Shown piece after piece: positions 47,369-57,660 of a stretch of DNA of 64,000 nt (the stretch's first letter is position 1; every line of letters begins with the position of its first letter). The stretch comes from SZUA-36 sp963727635 (lineage in GTDB: Bacteria; Pseudomonadota; Gammaproteobacteria; Xanthomonadales; SZUA-36), in contig CAVSHP010000015.1 in the NCBI GenBank assembly GCA_963727635.1, forward strand, positions 682,001-746,000, read 5' to 3'. Made by a program: the position numbers and the translations under genes. The notes under the pieces are model-generated. The model had not been told where the DNA came from and made no database searches. It worked only from the letters and a program-made list of their open reading frames with translations.

Positions 47369-48169
47369 ATGAATATTGATTTTGCATTGGTACTGGTCGT
47401 GCTGACCGCACTTTCCGGCTTTATCTGGCTGGTAGACAGCTTGCTGTTCAGACAGAAACGCATGGACCGCTCAGTTCAAAAAAGTGTCGAAGCCCCGCGC
47501 GAACCGGTCATGGTGGAATATGCCCGTTCCCTTTTCCCGGTTCTTTTGATCGTGCTGCTATTCAGGTCATTCCTGTTCGAGCCGTTCAAGATTCCTTCCG
47601 GTTCAATGATACCGACATTGCTGGTGGGTGATTTTATCGTCGTGAACAAATTTGCCTACGGTATCCGTTTACCCGTTTTGAACAAGAAGATTATCAGCAT
47701 CGGCGAGCCCAAACGTGGCGACGTCGTGGTTTTCAGGTATCCGAAAGACCCGAGTGTGAATTTCATCAAGCGCGCGGTGGGGCTGCCCGGCGACACGATT
47801 GCGTACCGCGACAAACAACTGTTCGTCAATGGTGAAAAAGTTGAAGAGACCTCCGCAGGCCGGTTTGGCAGTGATGACATCAAGTGCACCGTGCCGGCGG
47901 CCGATGCCGAGCTTTACTGGGAGCAACTGGGTGATGCGAACCACAATATCCTGTTACATGACCGCAGTGGCAGCCGCAACGGCCAGTGGGTTGTGCCGGA
48001 AGGGCACTATTTCATGATGGGTGATAACCGCGACCGCAGCAACGACAGCCGTGAGTGGGGTTTTGTACCGGAAGAAAACATCCTTGGCCGTGCGATCGGC
48101 ATCTGGCTAAATTTTGACTTTGAAAAGGGTTGTGCGGATTTATCACGCGTGGGAAATGGCATACACTAG
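47369..48169 (+). CDS. lepB: Signal peptidase I
   Basis: 266 residues. Two N-terminal membrane segments (FALVLVVLTALSGFIWLVDSLL; FPVLLIVLLFRSFLF), then the catalytic Ser in FKIPSGSMIPTLLVGDF (about residue 77) and catalytic Lys in FIKRAVGLPGD (about 134). Box E is YFMMGDNRDRSNDSREWGFVPEENILGRA. It cleaves Sec and Tat signal peptides at the outer face of the inner membrane. It lies 41 bases after lepA. Confidence 0.97.
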   Translation: MNIDFALVLVVLTALSGFIWLVDSLLFRQKRMDRSVQKSVEAPREPVMVEYARSLFPVLLIVLLFRSFLFEPFKIPSGSMIPTLLVGDFIVVNKFAYGIRLPVLNKKIISIGEPKRGDVVVFRYPKDPSVNFIKRAVGLPGDTIAYRDKQLFVNGEKVEETSAGRFGSDDIKCTVPAADAELYWEQLGDANHNILLHDRSGSRNGQWVVPEGHYFMMGDNRDRSNDSREWGFVPEENILGRAIGIWLNFDFEKGCADLSRVGNGIH

Positions 48170-48230
48170 TGCCACGATCAAAAAGACACGCTATAGTAAA
48201 AGTACCCACACGGATGAACGGATGCGGACG

Positions 48231-48599
48231 ATGAAAATTAATAAACAACGCGGGATGACCCTGATCGGGTTTATCATTGTGCTCAGCTTCGTGGTCTTCG
48301 TATCCTATATTGGAATGAAGATCGCGCCGATTTACATGGAGTATTATTCGGTGGTCAGTGCCATGAACGGGGTTGCTGCTGAAAGGGGAAGTGCAAGGCT
48401 TTCCCCCTACGATATACGTGTCAGGATTTTGAACCGCTTGTATGTCAGTTATTCTGACGACAATGTAAAGGAAAAAGATATCAAGCTTGTGCGTAACAAC
48501 GGTGTCAACCTGCGTATCGCCTATGAAGTCCGCAAACCGGTGATCGGGAATCTCGACGTAATTGCCAAGTTTGACAGAACCGTGCGTCTGTCAAATTGA
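48231..48599 (+). CDS. DUF4845 membrane protein
   Basis: 122 residues from ATG 48231: MKINKQRGMTLIGFIIVLSFVVFVSYIGMKIAPIYMEYYSVVSAMNGVA, a single membrane anchor resembling a pilin-like leader, followed by a soluble domain with LYVSYSDDNVKEKDIKLVRNNGVNLRIAYEVR. This small protein of unknown role is commonly found between lepB and rnc. An ATG at 48114 in frame lies inside lepB and is unlikely. Confidence 0.88.
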   Translation: MKINKQRGMTLIGFIIVLSFVVFVSYIGMKIAPIYMEYYSVVSAMNGVAAERGSARLSPYDIRVRILNRLYVSYSDDNVKEKDIKLVRNNGVNLRIAYEVRKPVIGNLDVIAKFDRTVRLSN

Positions 48600-48639
48600 G
48601 TTTGTTTGAAAATCTTGCAGCTGGCTGAATGCTCGTGAA

Positions 48640-49326
48640 ATGAGGGAAATTCCAGGTATACCCTATCGATTCAATGACCCTGAATTACTTGCGTTGGCCA
48701 TGTCGCATCGCAGTGTCGGGCGTCTCAATAACGAACGGCTCGAATTTCTCGGCGACAGTATCCTGAATTTCGTCGTTTCCGCACGTCTGTTTGATCTGAA
48801 AACCAGCAGCAATGAAGGTGACCTGACACGTCTGAGGGCGCGCGTTGTGCGTGGCGACACGCTGGCAAAACTGGCGGTCGCTCTGAAACTGGGCGATTAC
48901 ATCAGGCTGGGTGAAGGGGAGTTGAAATCCGGTGGGTTCAAGCGGGATTCAATCCTCGCAAACGCGTTGGAAGCCATATTCGGCGCGATCTATCTCGATG
49001 GCGGATTCGAGTCCTGCGCCAAGGTCATACGCCACGTCTGTGATCCATTTATCGCCGAACTTCCCGATGCCGATGAACTGCGCGACCCGAAGACCCGTTT
49101 ACAGGAATGGTTGCAGGGCCGTGGTTTTGCGTTACCGGAATACCGTGTGCTCAGTGATGAGGGGCCGCCCCACAGGAAGACGTTTTTGGTGGAGTGTGTC
49201 AGCCTCGACGCAGGTATTAACGTCACAGGAAAAAGCCGCAGCAGACGCAGGGCAGAGCAGGTGGCGGCTCTGGCGGCACTCGATCACATCGACACGATAC
49301 CGAAAAAGAAGGCTGCGCGTAAATGA
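48640..49326 (+). CDS. rnc: Ribonuclease III
   Basis: 228 residues. The signature NERLEFLGDSILNFVVSARLFD (about residues 27-48) holds the catalytic acids, with the second catalytic site region LANALEAIFGAIYLDGG. The C-terminal double-stranded RNA-binding domain follows (DPKTRLQEWLQGRGFALPEYRVLSDEGPPHRKTFLVECVS). It processes rRNA precursors and structured mRNAs. The stop overlaps the era start by four bases. Confidence 0.97.
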   Translation: MREIPGIPYRFNDPELLALAMSHRSVGRLNNERLEFLGDSILNFVVSARLFDLKTSSNEGDLTRLRARVVRGDTLAKLAVALKLGDYIRLGEGELKSGGFKRDSILANALEAIFGAIYLDGGFESCAKVIRHVCDPFIAELPDADELRDPKTRLQEWLQGRGFALPEYRVLSDEGPPHRKTFLVECVSLDAGINVTGKSRSRRRAEQVAALAALDHIDTIPKKKAARK

Positions 49327-50213
49327 CGGATGAGACCCCATCAGCCAAGGATTTCCGCTTTGGTTACGTGTCCATCATCGGCCGGCCGAACGTGGGCAAA
49401 TCGACCCTGTTGAACCAGATACTGGGTCAGAAAGTCAGTATCGTCACCGCCAAGCCCCAGACCACCCGGCAGCGACTTGCAGGTATCAAGACAACGCCGC
49501 AGGGCCAGGTCGTCTACGTTGACACTCCGGGTATCCATCATTCCGCCAAGCGCGCCCTGAACCGCTACATGAACCGGGTCGCGCAGGCGTCATTCCATGA
49601 TGTTGACCTGGTGCTGTTCCTGGTCGAGGCCGGTAACTGGACCCGTCAGGATGACTTTGTGGCCAAGGCATTGAAGAGCGTGGATGTACCCGTAATGCTG
49701 GTACTGAACAAGATTGACCTGGTTCCTGACAAGGCGACATTGCTGGCGTTTATTGAAAAGAATTTCCGCGATGACGATTACGTTGGCATCATGATGGTTT
49801 CAGCCAAAAACAGCAGTGGTGTTGAAGAACTGGAAAAGCAGGTTTTGAGCAGGTTGCCTTTTTCCAGGCCCTTTTACGATGAGGACCAGTTCACCGACCG
49901 CAGTGAACGATTCCTGGCCGCGGAAATGATCCGCGAACAACTGATCCAGCGTTTGCACCAGGAATTGCCCTATGCGTTGACCGTACAGATCGAGGAATTC
50001 AGACGTAAGGGCAAGCTGTTGACGATAGGCGCCATCATCTGGGTGGAGCGTGAATCGCAGAAACAGATAACGATCGGTAAAAACGGCGCAGTGCTAAAGC
50101 AGGTCGGAACCGGTGCAAGGATCGTTTTGGAGGAACTGTTCGGCGAAAAGGTGTTCCTGCGTTTGTGGGTCAAGGTCAGTCAAGGACTGGTCGGACAACG
50201 AAAAACTGATTGA
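49323..50213 (+). CDS. era: GTPase Era
   Basis: 296 residues. G1 GRPNVGKST (about 19-27), G3 DTPGIH, G4 NKIDL, G5 SAKNSSG, and a C-terminal KH domain (VQIEEFRRKGKLLTIGAIIWVERESQKQITIGKNGAVLKQVGTGARI) that binds the 3' end of 16S rRNA during small-subunit assembly. Overlaps rnc; recO follows. Confidence 0.97.
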   Translation: MTDETPSAKDFRFGYVSIIGRPNVGKSTLLNQILGQKVSIVTAKPQTTRQRLAGIKTTPQGQVVYVDTPGIHHSAKRALNRYMNRVAQASFHDVDLVLFLVEAGNWTRQDDFVAKALKSVDVPVMLVLNKIDLVPDKATLLAFIEKNFRDDDYVGIMMVSAKNSSGVEELEKQVLSRLPFSRPFYDEDQFTDRSERFLAAEMIREQLIQRLHQELPYALTVQIEEFRRKGKLLTIGAIIWVERESQKQITIGKNGAVLKQVGTGARIVLEELFGEKVFLRLWVKVSQGLVGQRKTD

Positions 50214-50305
50214 AAGGTTTGGATATACCGACTAGTTCAGTGCATCGCAATTAATGGAAAGCATCATTGATCGCGAAGCACTGCACCGGGTTCAAGGCGA
50301 TAGCG

Positions 50306-50999
50306 ATGAGTCGAATACAACTGGAACCGGCCTATGTTTTACACAGCCGTGCTTTTCGTGAAACCAGCCTCATTATTGAAGCATTCACCCGTGAGCACGG
50401 TCGCGTAGCGGTGGTGGCGCGCGGTGCGAAATCGCCCGTTCACGCTGGCGGAATGTGTTGCAACCATTCCGGCCCTTGTTACTTGGTTGGAACCTGAAAA
50501 GTGACCTGGGTACACTGACGGATGTTGACCAGGTGGCCTCGCCACCCGCACTGCAGGGCCAGGCGCTCTACTGCGGTCTTATACCTGAACGAGTTATTGA
50601 TGCGTCTGTTACACCGGGGTGACCCGCATGCAGAGGTGTTTGAACGTTACCGGCACGCACTTTCCGAACTGGCGTCAGAGTCTCCGCCGCAACCGCTGTT
50701 GAGGTTATTCGAAAAACACCTGCTGGAGGCAATCGGTTACGCGATGTTGCTGGATCGGGAGCATGACAGCGGCGTTGAAATCCTGCCCCAACGCTGGTAC
50801 GACTACCAGCCCGCAGCGCGGTCCCCTGGCGGTATCCGGACCGGGTAAAGGCCGGGTTTCCGGCGCTGCATTACTTGCCCTGCACAGTGAAAGCCTGCAA
50901 GCTGAACATTTGCCGGAATTACGCGTGCTGATGCGCAAGGTAATCGGCTATCATCTGGGTGACAAGCCACTGGCAAGCCTGTCCCTGTTTTCCACCTGA
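50306..50999 (+). CDS. recO: DNA repair protein RecO, frameshifted
   Basis: About 231 residues. MSRIQLEPAYVLHSRAFRETSLIIEAFTREHGRVAVVARGAKS is the OB-fold start. Frame changes near 50435-50460 lead to LQPFRPLLLGWNLKSDLGTLTDVDQ (across a further change near 50520-50570) and YLNELLMRLLHRGDPHAEVFERYRHAL. A final one near 50815 gives GPLAVSGPGKGRVSGAALLAL to the stop. RecO loads RecA with RecR. The position era-recO-pdxJ is standard. Confidence 0.9.
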
Positions 51000-51029
51000 C
51001 CTTGTTGACGTTTTGTGAGGTAAACCATT

Positions 51030-51752
51030 ATGCGATCGGGAAAATTGTTGTTGGGTGTCAATATCGATCATGTTGCGACCATTCGACAGGCGCGTGGCGC
51101 CAGCTATCCGAGTGTGCTGGCGGCCGCCCGGGTCGCCGAAGATGCGGGTGCTGATGCCATTACCGTCCATTTGAGGGAAGACCGGCGGCATATCCAGGAT
51201 GATGAGGTGATCGCCTTATGCAGGCAGGTCAGGACACGTGTCAATCTCGAAATGGCTGTGACAGATGAAATGCTGGCGATTGCGGAGCTGAACCGGCCGG
51301 CCGATGTTTGCCTGGTGCCGGAAAAGCGCGAGGAGTTGACCACTGAAGGCGGTCTGGATGTGCTGGCCCATTTCGGCGCCGTCAGGAACGCCTGTCATCG
51401 CCTGGGTGAGGCAGGTATCCGGGTGTCGCTGTTTATCGATCCCGATATCGCACAACTGGACGCCGCGCTGGCCTGTGGCGCACCGGTGGTGGAATTGCAC
51501 ACGGGCAGTTACGCGGACGCCGGTGAAACAACGGTTGAGATGGAATACCAGCGTATTGTCAAGGCGGCGGAATACGGTGATTCGATCGGTCTGCAAATCA
51601 ATGCGGGACACGGATTGCATTACGAGAATGTGAAACCCATCGTACGTATCCCGCAATTGGTGGAACTCAATATCGGTCACTCGATCGTGGCCCAGGCCCT
51701 GTTTGTAGGTCTGCACAAGGCGGTTGCTGACATGCTTGCCTTGATGCAATAA
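51030..51752 (+). CDS. pdxJ: Pyridoxine 5'-phosphate synthase
   Basis: 240 residues, intact. It condenses deoxyxylulose phosphate and aminoacetone phosphate derivative to pyridoxine phosphate. LLLGVNIDHVATIRQARG (about residues 6-23), ADAITVHLREDRRHIQDDE, CLVPEKREELTTEGGLDV, ELHTGSYAD and LQINAGHGLHYENV are the conserved TIM-barrel motifs. Confidence 0.97.
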   Translation: MRSGKLLLGVNIDHVATIRQARGASYPSVLAAARVAEDAGADAITVHLREDRRHIQDDEVIALCRQVRTRVNLEMAVTDEMLAIAELNRPADVCLVPEKREELTTEGGLDVLAHFGAVRNACHRLGEAGIRVSLFIDPDIAQLDAALACGAPVVELHTGSYADAGETTVEMEYQRIVKAAEYGDSIGLQINAGHGLHYENVKPIVRIPQLVELNIGHSIVAQALFVGLHKAVADMLALMQ

Positions 51753-51830
51753 AAAATACAAATAATCAATACAGTAGAGTGTATTTCAAGAAAAATTATA
51801 AATGCTTGTTCGAAGCGGGATATTCAGATA

Positions 51831-53174
51831 ATGGGGCGTAGCCGAAAGAAACCATCCGATCAGCCATTTGAGCTGGACATCGACGGGCTCGATGCGAAGG
51901 GTCTGGGCCTGGCCATACATGAAGAAAAGCAACTGCGCGTATTTGATGCTTTACCGGGTGAGAAAATCATCGCGCGAAACCTCGTTGGCCGCAGCAACAG
52001 GGGCAGGGCGGAAACCCTGGAAGTCCTGCAGGCATCCAAAGACCGGGTAGTGGCCAGATGCCCCGTATTTGGATATTGCGGTGGTTGCAGTCTGCAGCAC
52101 ATGTCAATGCGCGCCCAGTTGGAAAGAAAACAGTCTGCCTTGCTGCAAGCGCTGCATGCAGCCGGTGGTGTCGAGCCAGGTCAGATATATACGCCATTGG
52201 ACTCAACACACTGGAACTATCGTCGAAAGGCCAGGCTTTCAGTACGCGATGTGCCCGCAAAAGAAAGGGTGCTGATCGGTTTTCGTGAACGTAACGCCCG
52301 CTACGTGGCGGATATGAATGAATGCCACATACTGCATCCACTGATCGCGGACGCCCTGCCAATGTTATCCGCTTTGCTCGGTACACTCGACGCCCGCGCA
52401 ACCATTCCCCAGATTGAGGTGGCCTGTGGTGACGAACGCTGTGCACTGATCATCCGCCATCTCGAAGACCTGTCAGAAGGTGACATCGATCGACTGGGGG
52501 CATTCGCGTGTAAATCAGGGCTCGGGATTTATTTGCAGCCGGCTGGGCCGGACAGTGTTAAGTTGCTGGAACCAAAAGATTTTCAACTGGAATATACCTT
52601 GCAGCCCAGGGAGTTGCGTTTCCGCTTTGGACCGCTCGACTTTATCCAGGTCAATGGCGTGCTGAACCAACAGATGGTGACGCGCGCGCTCGGCTTGCTG
52701 GAACCCCGGGCCGAGGACCACATACTCGACCTGTTTTGTGGATTGGGCAACTTCACCCTGCCGCTGGCACAGAGCGCCGGTCGGGTGACGGGTCTGGAAG
52801 GGTCCGCCGAGATGGTCGAACGCGCCCGTGCCAACGCGGATCTCAATGCTATGGCAAACGTAGAATTTCACGTTGCAGACCTATACAAACCCGTCATTGA
52901 GCCACCCTGGCCGGTCGCAGCTTACACTAAAATCCTGCTGGACCCGCCGCGTTCGGGTGCGTTGGAATTACTGCCATGGATTGCAGCCAGCGAGGTAAAT
53001 CGCGTGCTGTATATTTCCTGCAACCCGGATACGCTGGCAAGGGACGCCAGCATCCTCGTCAAGCAATACGGATTCAGGCTTACGGGTGCCGGCATCATGA
53101 ATATGTTTCCACACACCCACCACAGTGAGGCTATTGCCTTGTTTGAGCGAAATACCGATGGAGCACTGACATGA
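51831..53174 (+). CDS. rlmD: 23S rRNA (uracil-1939-C5)-methyltransferase
   Basis: 447 residues, intact. An N-terminal TRAM domain (DIDGLDAKGLGLAIHEEKQLRVFDALPGEKIIARN) and the 4Fe-4S cluster Cys set (RCPVFGYCGGCSLQHM) precede the methyltransferase domain (ILDLFCGLGNFTLPLA; LLDPPRSGALELLPW) and the catalytic Cys in LYISCNPDTLARD. Uses SAM. The stop overlaps the nagZ start. Confidence 0.96.
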   Translation: MGRSRKKPSDQPFELDIDGLDAKGLGLAIHEEKQLRVFDALPGEKIIARNLVGRSNRGRAETLEVLQASKDRVVARCPVFGYCGGCSLQHMSMRAQLERKQSALLQALHAAGGVEPGQIYTPLDSTHWNYRRKARLSVRDVPAKERVLIGFRERNARYVADMNECHILHPLIADALPMLSALLGTLDARATIPQIEVACGDERCALIIRHLEDLSEGDIDRLGAFACKSGLGIYLQPAGPDSVKLLEPKDFQLEYTLQPRELRFRFGPLDFIQVNGVLNQQMVTRALGLLEPRAEDHILDLFCGLGNFTLPLAQSAGRVTGLEGSAEMVERARANADLNAMANVEFHVADLYKPVIEPPWPVAAYTKILLDPPRSGALELLPWIAASEVNRVLYISCNPDTLARDASILVKQYGFRLTGAGIMNMFPHTHHSEAIALFERNTDGALT

Positions 53175-54231
53175 CCACGACTTTCCCCAATCCAGCGCTC
53201 AGCGGCTATTGGGGCCGTTGTTGATAGGTCTCGGCGGTTTTGAGGTCAGCGCCGAAGAAAGCGCCTGGCTGTGTCATCCGGCTGTCGGCGGTGTCGTGCT
53301 TTTCACCCGCAACTACCATGACCTTACACAACTGGCGGAACTTACCGCTTCAATTTCGCAGGCTGCCGGCCGCGACCTGCTCATCTGTGTTGATCACGAA
53401 GGCGGGCGCGTACAAAGGTTCCGGGACGGATTCACACGTCTGCCGCCATTGTCGGTGCTGGGCAAAATGTATCTTGAGTCGGCGCCAAATGCACTGGACT
53501 TTGCCTATCGGCACGGACGTGTGATGGCCACCGAACTACTGCTGTGTGGTGTTGACCTGAGCTTTGCCCCGGTACTCGATCTCGGTGACCGCAGCGTGGT
53601 GATCGGTGACCGGGCTTTTGCAGCGGATCCCAAGCTTATCATCGAGCTCTCCAAAGCCTACATTGGCGGTATGCATGACGCCGGGATGGCCGCGACCGGC
53701 AAGCACTTCCCCGGTCATGGGTCGGTGGAGGCGGATTCGCACACCGATGACGTCAAGGACCCGCGGCCATTTGAGATGATCGAGGCGGCCGATCTGAAAC
53801 CGTTTGCAGCACTCGCTGATAAGCTGGATGCGATGATGATGGCGCACGTCCTGTATCCGGCAGTGGATGCAAGACCCGCGGGTTACTCATCATTCTGGAT
53901 TCAGACCGTGCTGCGTGGGAAACTGGCATTTAAGGGTACGATTTTTTCCGACGACCTCGGCATGTATGCTGCAAAGGTCGCAGGCGGCCTGGTGGCGCGG
54001 GTCCGCGATTCGCTGCTCGCGGGCTGCGATGCGGTATTGATCTGCGATCCGCAGGATGTGCGGCAGTTCATGGCGCAGGGTGAACTGGCGCTGGCCGATG
54101 CGGACAGGGCGCTGAGAAGGCTCAAGGGCCGCCTGACCGCGACACGTGAAGAGGTGGAGAGTGTCAGCGAATGGCGGCAATGGAAAAAAACCATCACACA
54201 ATTGGAATTGGAGCAATCAAAATGGGTATGA
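53171..54231 (+). CDS. nagZ: Beta-N-acetylglucosaminidase, frameshifted near the start
   Basis: About 353 residues. ATG 53171 overlaps the rlmD stop, but the frame breaks after about 13 residues. Restoring one base joins it to LGPLLIGLGGFEVSAEESAWLCHPAVGGVVLFTRNY. A TTG start at 53209 without any shift is the alternative. Glycoside hydrolase family 3 motifs: LLICVDHEGGRVQRF, ATGKHFPGHGSVEADSHTD (catalytic His loop) and IFSDDLGMYAA (nucleophile Asp). It recycles peptidoglycan fragments in the cytoplasm. Confidence 0.94.
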
Positions 54232-54776
54232 GCAACACACCGGATCCGCGGGCCTTGCTGGAGAAGTCACGGGTGCTTTTCAAACGTGAAGAGGTGCAGG
54301 CCGCTGTGCAAAAGATGGCGGATGAAATCAACCTTTTTTACGCCGATACACCGCTGATCGTGATCTCCGTATTGACCGGTGCAATCATCCCGGCAGCCTG
54401 GCTGGTTACCAAGCTGAAAATGCCACTGCAGATGGATTTCGTACACGCAACCCGATATCGCGGCGGTTTGTATGGCGCAGAACTGGAATACCGGGTGCCA
54501 CCCCGATTGAATCTCGAAGACAGGGATGTCCTGATCATCGACGACATATTCGATGAAGGCAATACGCTGGCGGCGATCAAGGGCTCGGTTGAAAAACGCA
54601 TGGCCCGTTCAGTAAAGATGGCTGCGCTGGTGCGCAAGGACCATGATCGTGGTCTGCCGCGGGACTATGTTGATTTCATCGGTCTCGATGTGCCGGATGT
54701 TTACGTTTTCGGCTGTGGTATGGACGCCTACGAGGAATGGCGACACCTGGATGAAATACTGGTGCTGGGGGAGTGA
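54222..54776 (+). CDS. hpt: Hypoxanthine-guanine phosphoribosyltransferase
   Basis: 184 residues from ATG 54222, inside the end of nagZ. The PRPP-binding loop DVLIIDDIFDEGNTLAAIKG (about residues 104-123) and VLTGAIIPAAWLVTKLKMPLQMDFVHATRYRGG identify a type I purine phosphoribosyltransferase of the hypoxanthine-guanine class. It salvages hypoxanthine, which fits the following gene, as thioinosine cleavage releases hypoxanthine. Confidence 0.92.
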   Translation: MGMSNTPDPRALLEKSRVLFKREEVQAAVQKMADEINLFYADTPLIVISVLTGAIIPAAWLVTKLKMPLQMDFVHATRYRGGLYGAELEYRVPPRLNLEDRDVLIIDDIFDEGNTLAAIKGSVEKRMARSVKMAALVRKDHDRGLPRDYVDFIGLDVPDVYVFGCGMDAYEEWRHLDEILVLGE

Positions 54777-54822
54777 TAACCTTGAAACATTTCAGGGTCG
54801 TCACTGAACCGGGAGACGACTG

Positions 54823-55570
54823 ATGCGACGTTTGGGTCTGATCGGCGGCAGGGGTCTTGACCAGTTTGGCCCGCCGGTCCGATCGCATGCTATTGACAGC
54901 GGCTTCGGCCAGCCTTCGGCCGAACTGGCTGAATATCACACTGGAAAATACCCGGGTGTTTTTTCTGCCGCGTCATGGTGAACGACACCAAATACCGCCC
55001 CACGCCGTCAATTACCGGGCCAATATTGATGCATTCAGGCAACTGCAAGTCGAGGGCATCATTGCGGTCAACGCGGTCGGCGGCATTTCGCGCCCGTATC
55101 CGCCGGGAACCCTGTGCCTGCCGGACCAGTTGATTGATTACACCTGGGGCAGGGCGCACACTTTCAGCATGACCGCTACTGATGATCTATCGCACATTGA
55201 ATTTGAACGGCCGTTTGACGGCCGGCTTACGCCGGCGGTGCTCACGGCTGCCGCCAGTGCCGCAATCGATGTGATCGATGGCGGTTGTGTCGGCGTCAGC
55301 CAGGGACCAAGACTTGAAACCGCTGCGGAGATCAAACGGTTCAGGCAGGATGGCTGTGACCTCGTCGGTATGACATCCATGCCCGAAGCGGCGCTGGCGC
55401 GGGAGGCGGGGCTGGATTACGCCAGTCTGTGCGTCACGGCGAACTGGGCGGCCGGGCTGGGGCAGGGACCCGTGACCATGGCCGCCATCGACGCCACGCT
55501 TGCGCTTGCCATGACCAAGGTCCACACTTGCTTGGCTCAATTTTTCGAGGAGTGCTCCGATGCCCGGTAA
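54823..55570 (+). CDS. S-methyl-5'-thioinosine phosphorylase, frameshifted
   Basis: About 248 residues. MRRLGLIGGRGLDQFGPP (GGRG rather than the GGTG of thioadenosine enzymes), then after a frame change near 54960 in a T run, FFLPRHGERHQIPPHAVNYRANIDAFRQLQVEGIIAVNAVGGI, QGPRLETAAEIKRFRQDGCDLVGMTSMPEAALAREAGLDYASLCVTANWAAG. It matches the Pseudomonas type acting on methylthioinosine. It follows nagZ and hpt, and its product hypoxanthine is the substrate of Hpt. Confidence 0.9.
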
Positions 55571-57607
55571 ACCCAGTTTTCCTTACCTGCTGGCGCCCCT
55601 GGATTTGGGCTTTACAACGCTGAGAAACCGTGTACTGATGGGCTCCATGCATACCGGCATGGAGGATCATAAAAAGGACTTTCCAAAACTTGCGGCGTAT
55701 TTTGCCGAGCGTGCGGCAGGCGAAGTCGGGCTGATCGTCACCGGCGGTATTGCACCCGATCTGCGTGGCTCGCTGACGCCATTGCCGCCTTCCGGTCTTG
55801 TTCAATCGCTTGCAGGTGCCCAGGCATAAACTGGTGGCTTCGGAGGTGCATGCCGCAGGTGGGAAAATCTGTATGCAGATCCTGCATGGTGGTCGTTACA
55901 GCTATCACCCGTTGAGCGTGGCTCCGAGCGCGATCCAGTCACCCATTACACCCTTCAAACCCAGTGCCCTGTCATCCCGCGGTGTTGAGAAACAGATTCA
56001 AAGTTTTGTCCGTGCCACGAGACTGGCGCGTGAGGCAGGCTATGACGGCGTGGAAATCATGGGGTCAGAAGGTTATTTCATCAACGAATTCACCACCCCG
56101 CATGTCAATAAGCGAACCGACCAGTGGGGTGGCAGTACGCGTAACCGCTACCGTATCGCGGAAGAGATACTGAGTCGTTGCCGTGAAACAGCGGGCGAGG
56201 ATTTCATCATCATTTACCGTCTGTCGATGCTGGATTTGTTACCTGATGGCAATAGCTGGGACGAGATCGTAGAGCAGGCAAAAATGGCCGAAACCTCGGG
56301 CGCCACGCTGCTCAATACCGGTATCGGCTGGCACGAGGCGCGTATTCCCACCATCGCGACGATGGTTCCCCGCGGTGCATTCAGCTGGGTAACCGCGCGG
56401 ATGCGAACGGAGGTCGATATACCTGTCATCACCACCAACCGCATCAATACCCCGCAGGTGGCTGAAGAAATTCTTGCCCGCGGCGATGCGGACATGGTTT
56501 CGATGGCGCGGCCGCTTGCTTGCGGATGCAGAGTTTGTCAAAAAAACCCGTCGCGGACGGCCGCAAGAGATCAATATCTGCATCGCCTGTAACCAGGCCT
56601 GCCTGGATCATACCTTTACCGGTCAGCCCTGTTCCTGTCTGGTCAATCCGCGCGCCTGCCGTGAAACCGAGCTGAATTATCTGCCCGTGAAGGATATCAA
56701 GGCCATCGCCGTGGTCGGTGCGGGTCCGGCTGGACTGGCCTTTGCCAGCGTTGCTGCCCGGCGTGGCCACCGGGTCAGCCTGTTTGACAGGTCGGAAGAA
56801 ATCGGCGGGCAGTTCAACATGGCAAAGCGGATACCCGGCAAGGAGGAATTCAGTGCAAGCCTGGATTATTTCCGCGGTGAACTCGAGCGCAACGAGGTGG
56901 ATGTACAGCTAAACACCTGTATTTCAGCAGAAGACCTCGCCGGCTACGACGAAGTCATACTCGCGACCGGCGTCCATCCGCGGAAAATCGATCTGCCGGG
57001 AATCGATCACCCCAAGGTCGTTTCCTATATCGAGGTGCTGAACAACAGGATCGAGATCGGCGCAAGGGTCGCGATCATAGGCGCCGGCGGTATCGGATTT
57101 GATGTCGCCGAGTTCCTGAGTCATCCTGGCCATACAGACGCGGGTTCGTCGCCCGATCCAATCGAAGCCTACCTGAACGAATGGGGAATTGACCGGACAT
57201 TGACGGCCAGGGGTGGTGTCGAGGGCGTAACCGCACAGCCGCCCGCTTCTCCACGCGAGATCTGGCTGTTACAACGCAAAGCCGGTAAACCGGGTAAAAC
57301 GCTGGGAAAAACAACAGGCTGGATACACCGGCTTAGCTTGCGGCATCGTGGCGTTCACATGCTGGGCAACGTGAGTTACGAACTTATCGACGATGACGGC
57401 CTGCATATCAGCATCGACGGCGAAAAACAGCTGCTGAATGTCGACCATGTCGTCATCTGCGCCGGTCAGGTCAGCAATCTCGACCTTGCCGAAACACTGG
57501 GTGGCAGGGGCTTGTCGCTGCATATCATCGGCGGTGCCAGGAAAGCGGCTGAACTGGACGCCAAGTACGCCATACGTGAAGGCAGTGAACTCGCCGCGAT
57601 TCTTTAA
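55560..57607 (+). CDS. fadH: NADH:flavin oxidoreductase / 2,4-dienoyl-CoA reductase type, frameshifted
   Basis: About 682 residues, the size of FadH. The FMN TIM barrel begins FPYLLAPLDLGFTTLRNRVLMGSMHTGMED. After a frame change near 55790 it continues VASEVHAAGGKICMQILHGGRYSYHPLSVAPS, YDGVEIMGSEGYFINEFTTPHVNKRTDQWGGS and GWHEARIPTIATMVPRGAF. A second change near 56510 leads to the 4Fe-4S Cys set CIACNQACLDHTFTGQPCSCLVNP, the FAD site AVVGAGPAGLAFASVAARRGHRVSLFD and the NAD site VAIIGAGGIGFDVAEFL. It reduces dienoyl-CoA in unsaturated fatty acid oxidation. Its start overlaps the phosphorylase gene. Confidence 0.92.
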
Positions 57608-57660
57608 TTTTTCCCGTCAAATTTTTTACGCGACTCGGTCCGCCCTGGTGAATAATCGGG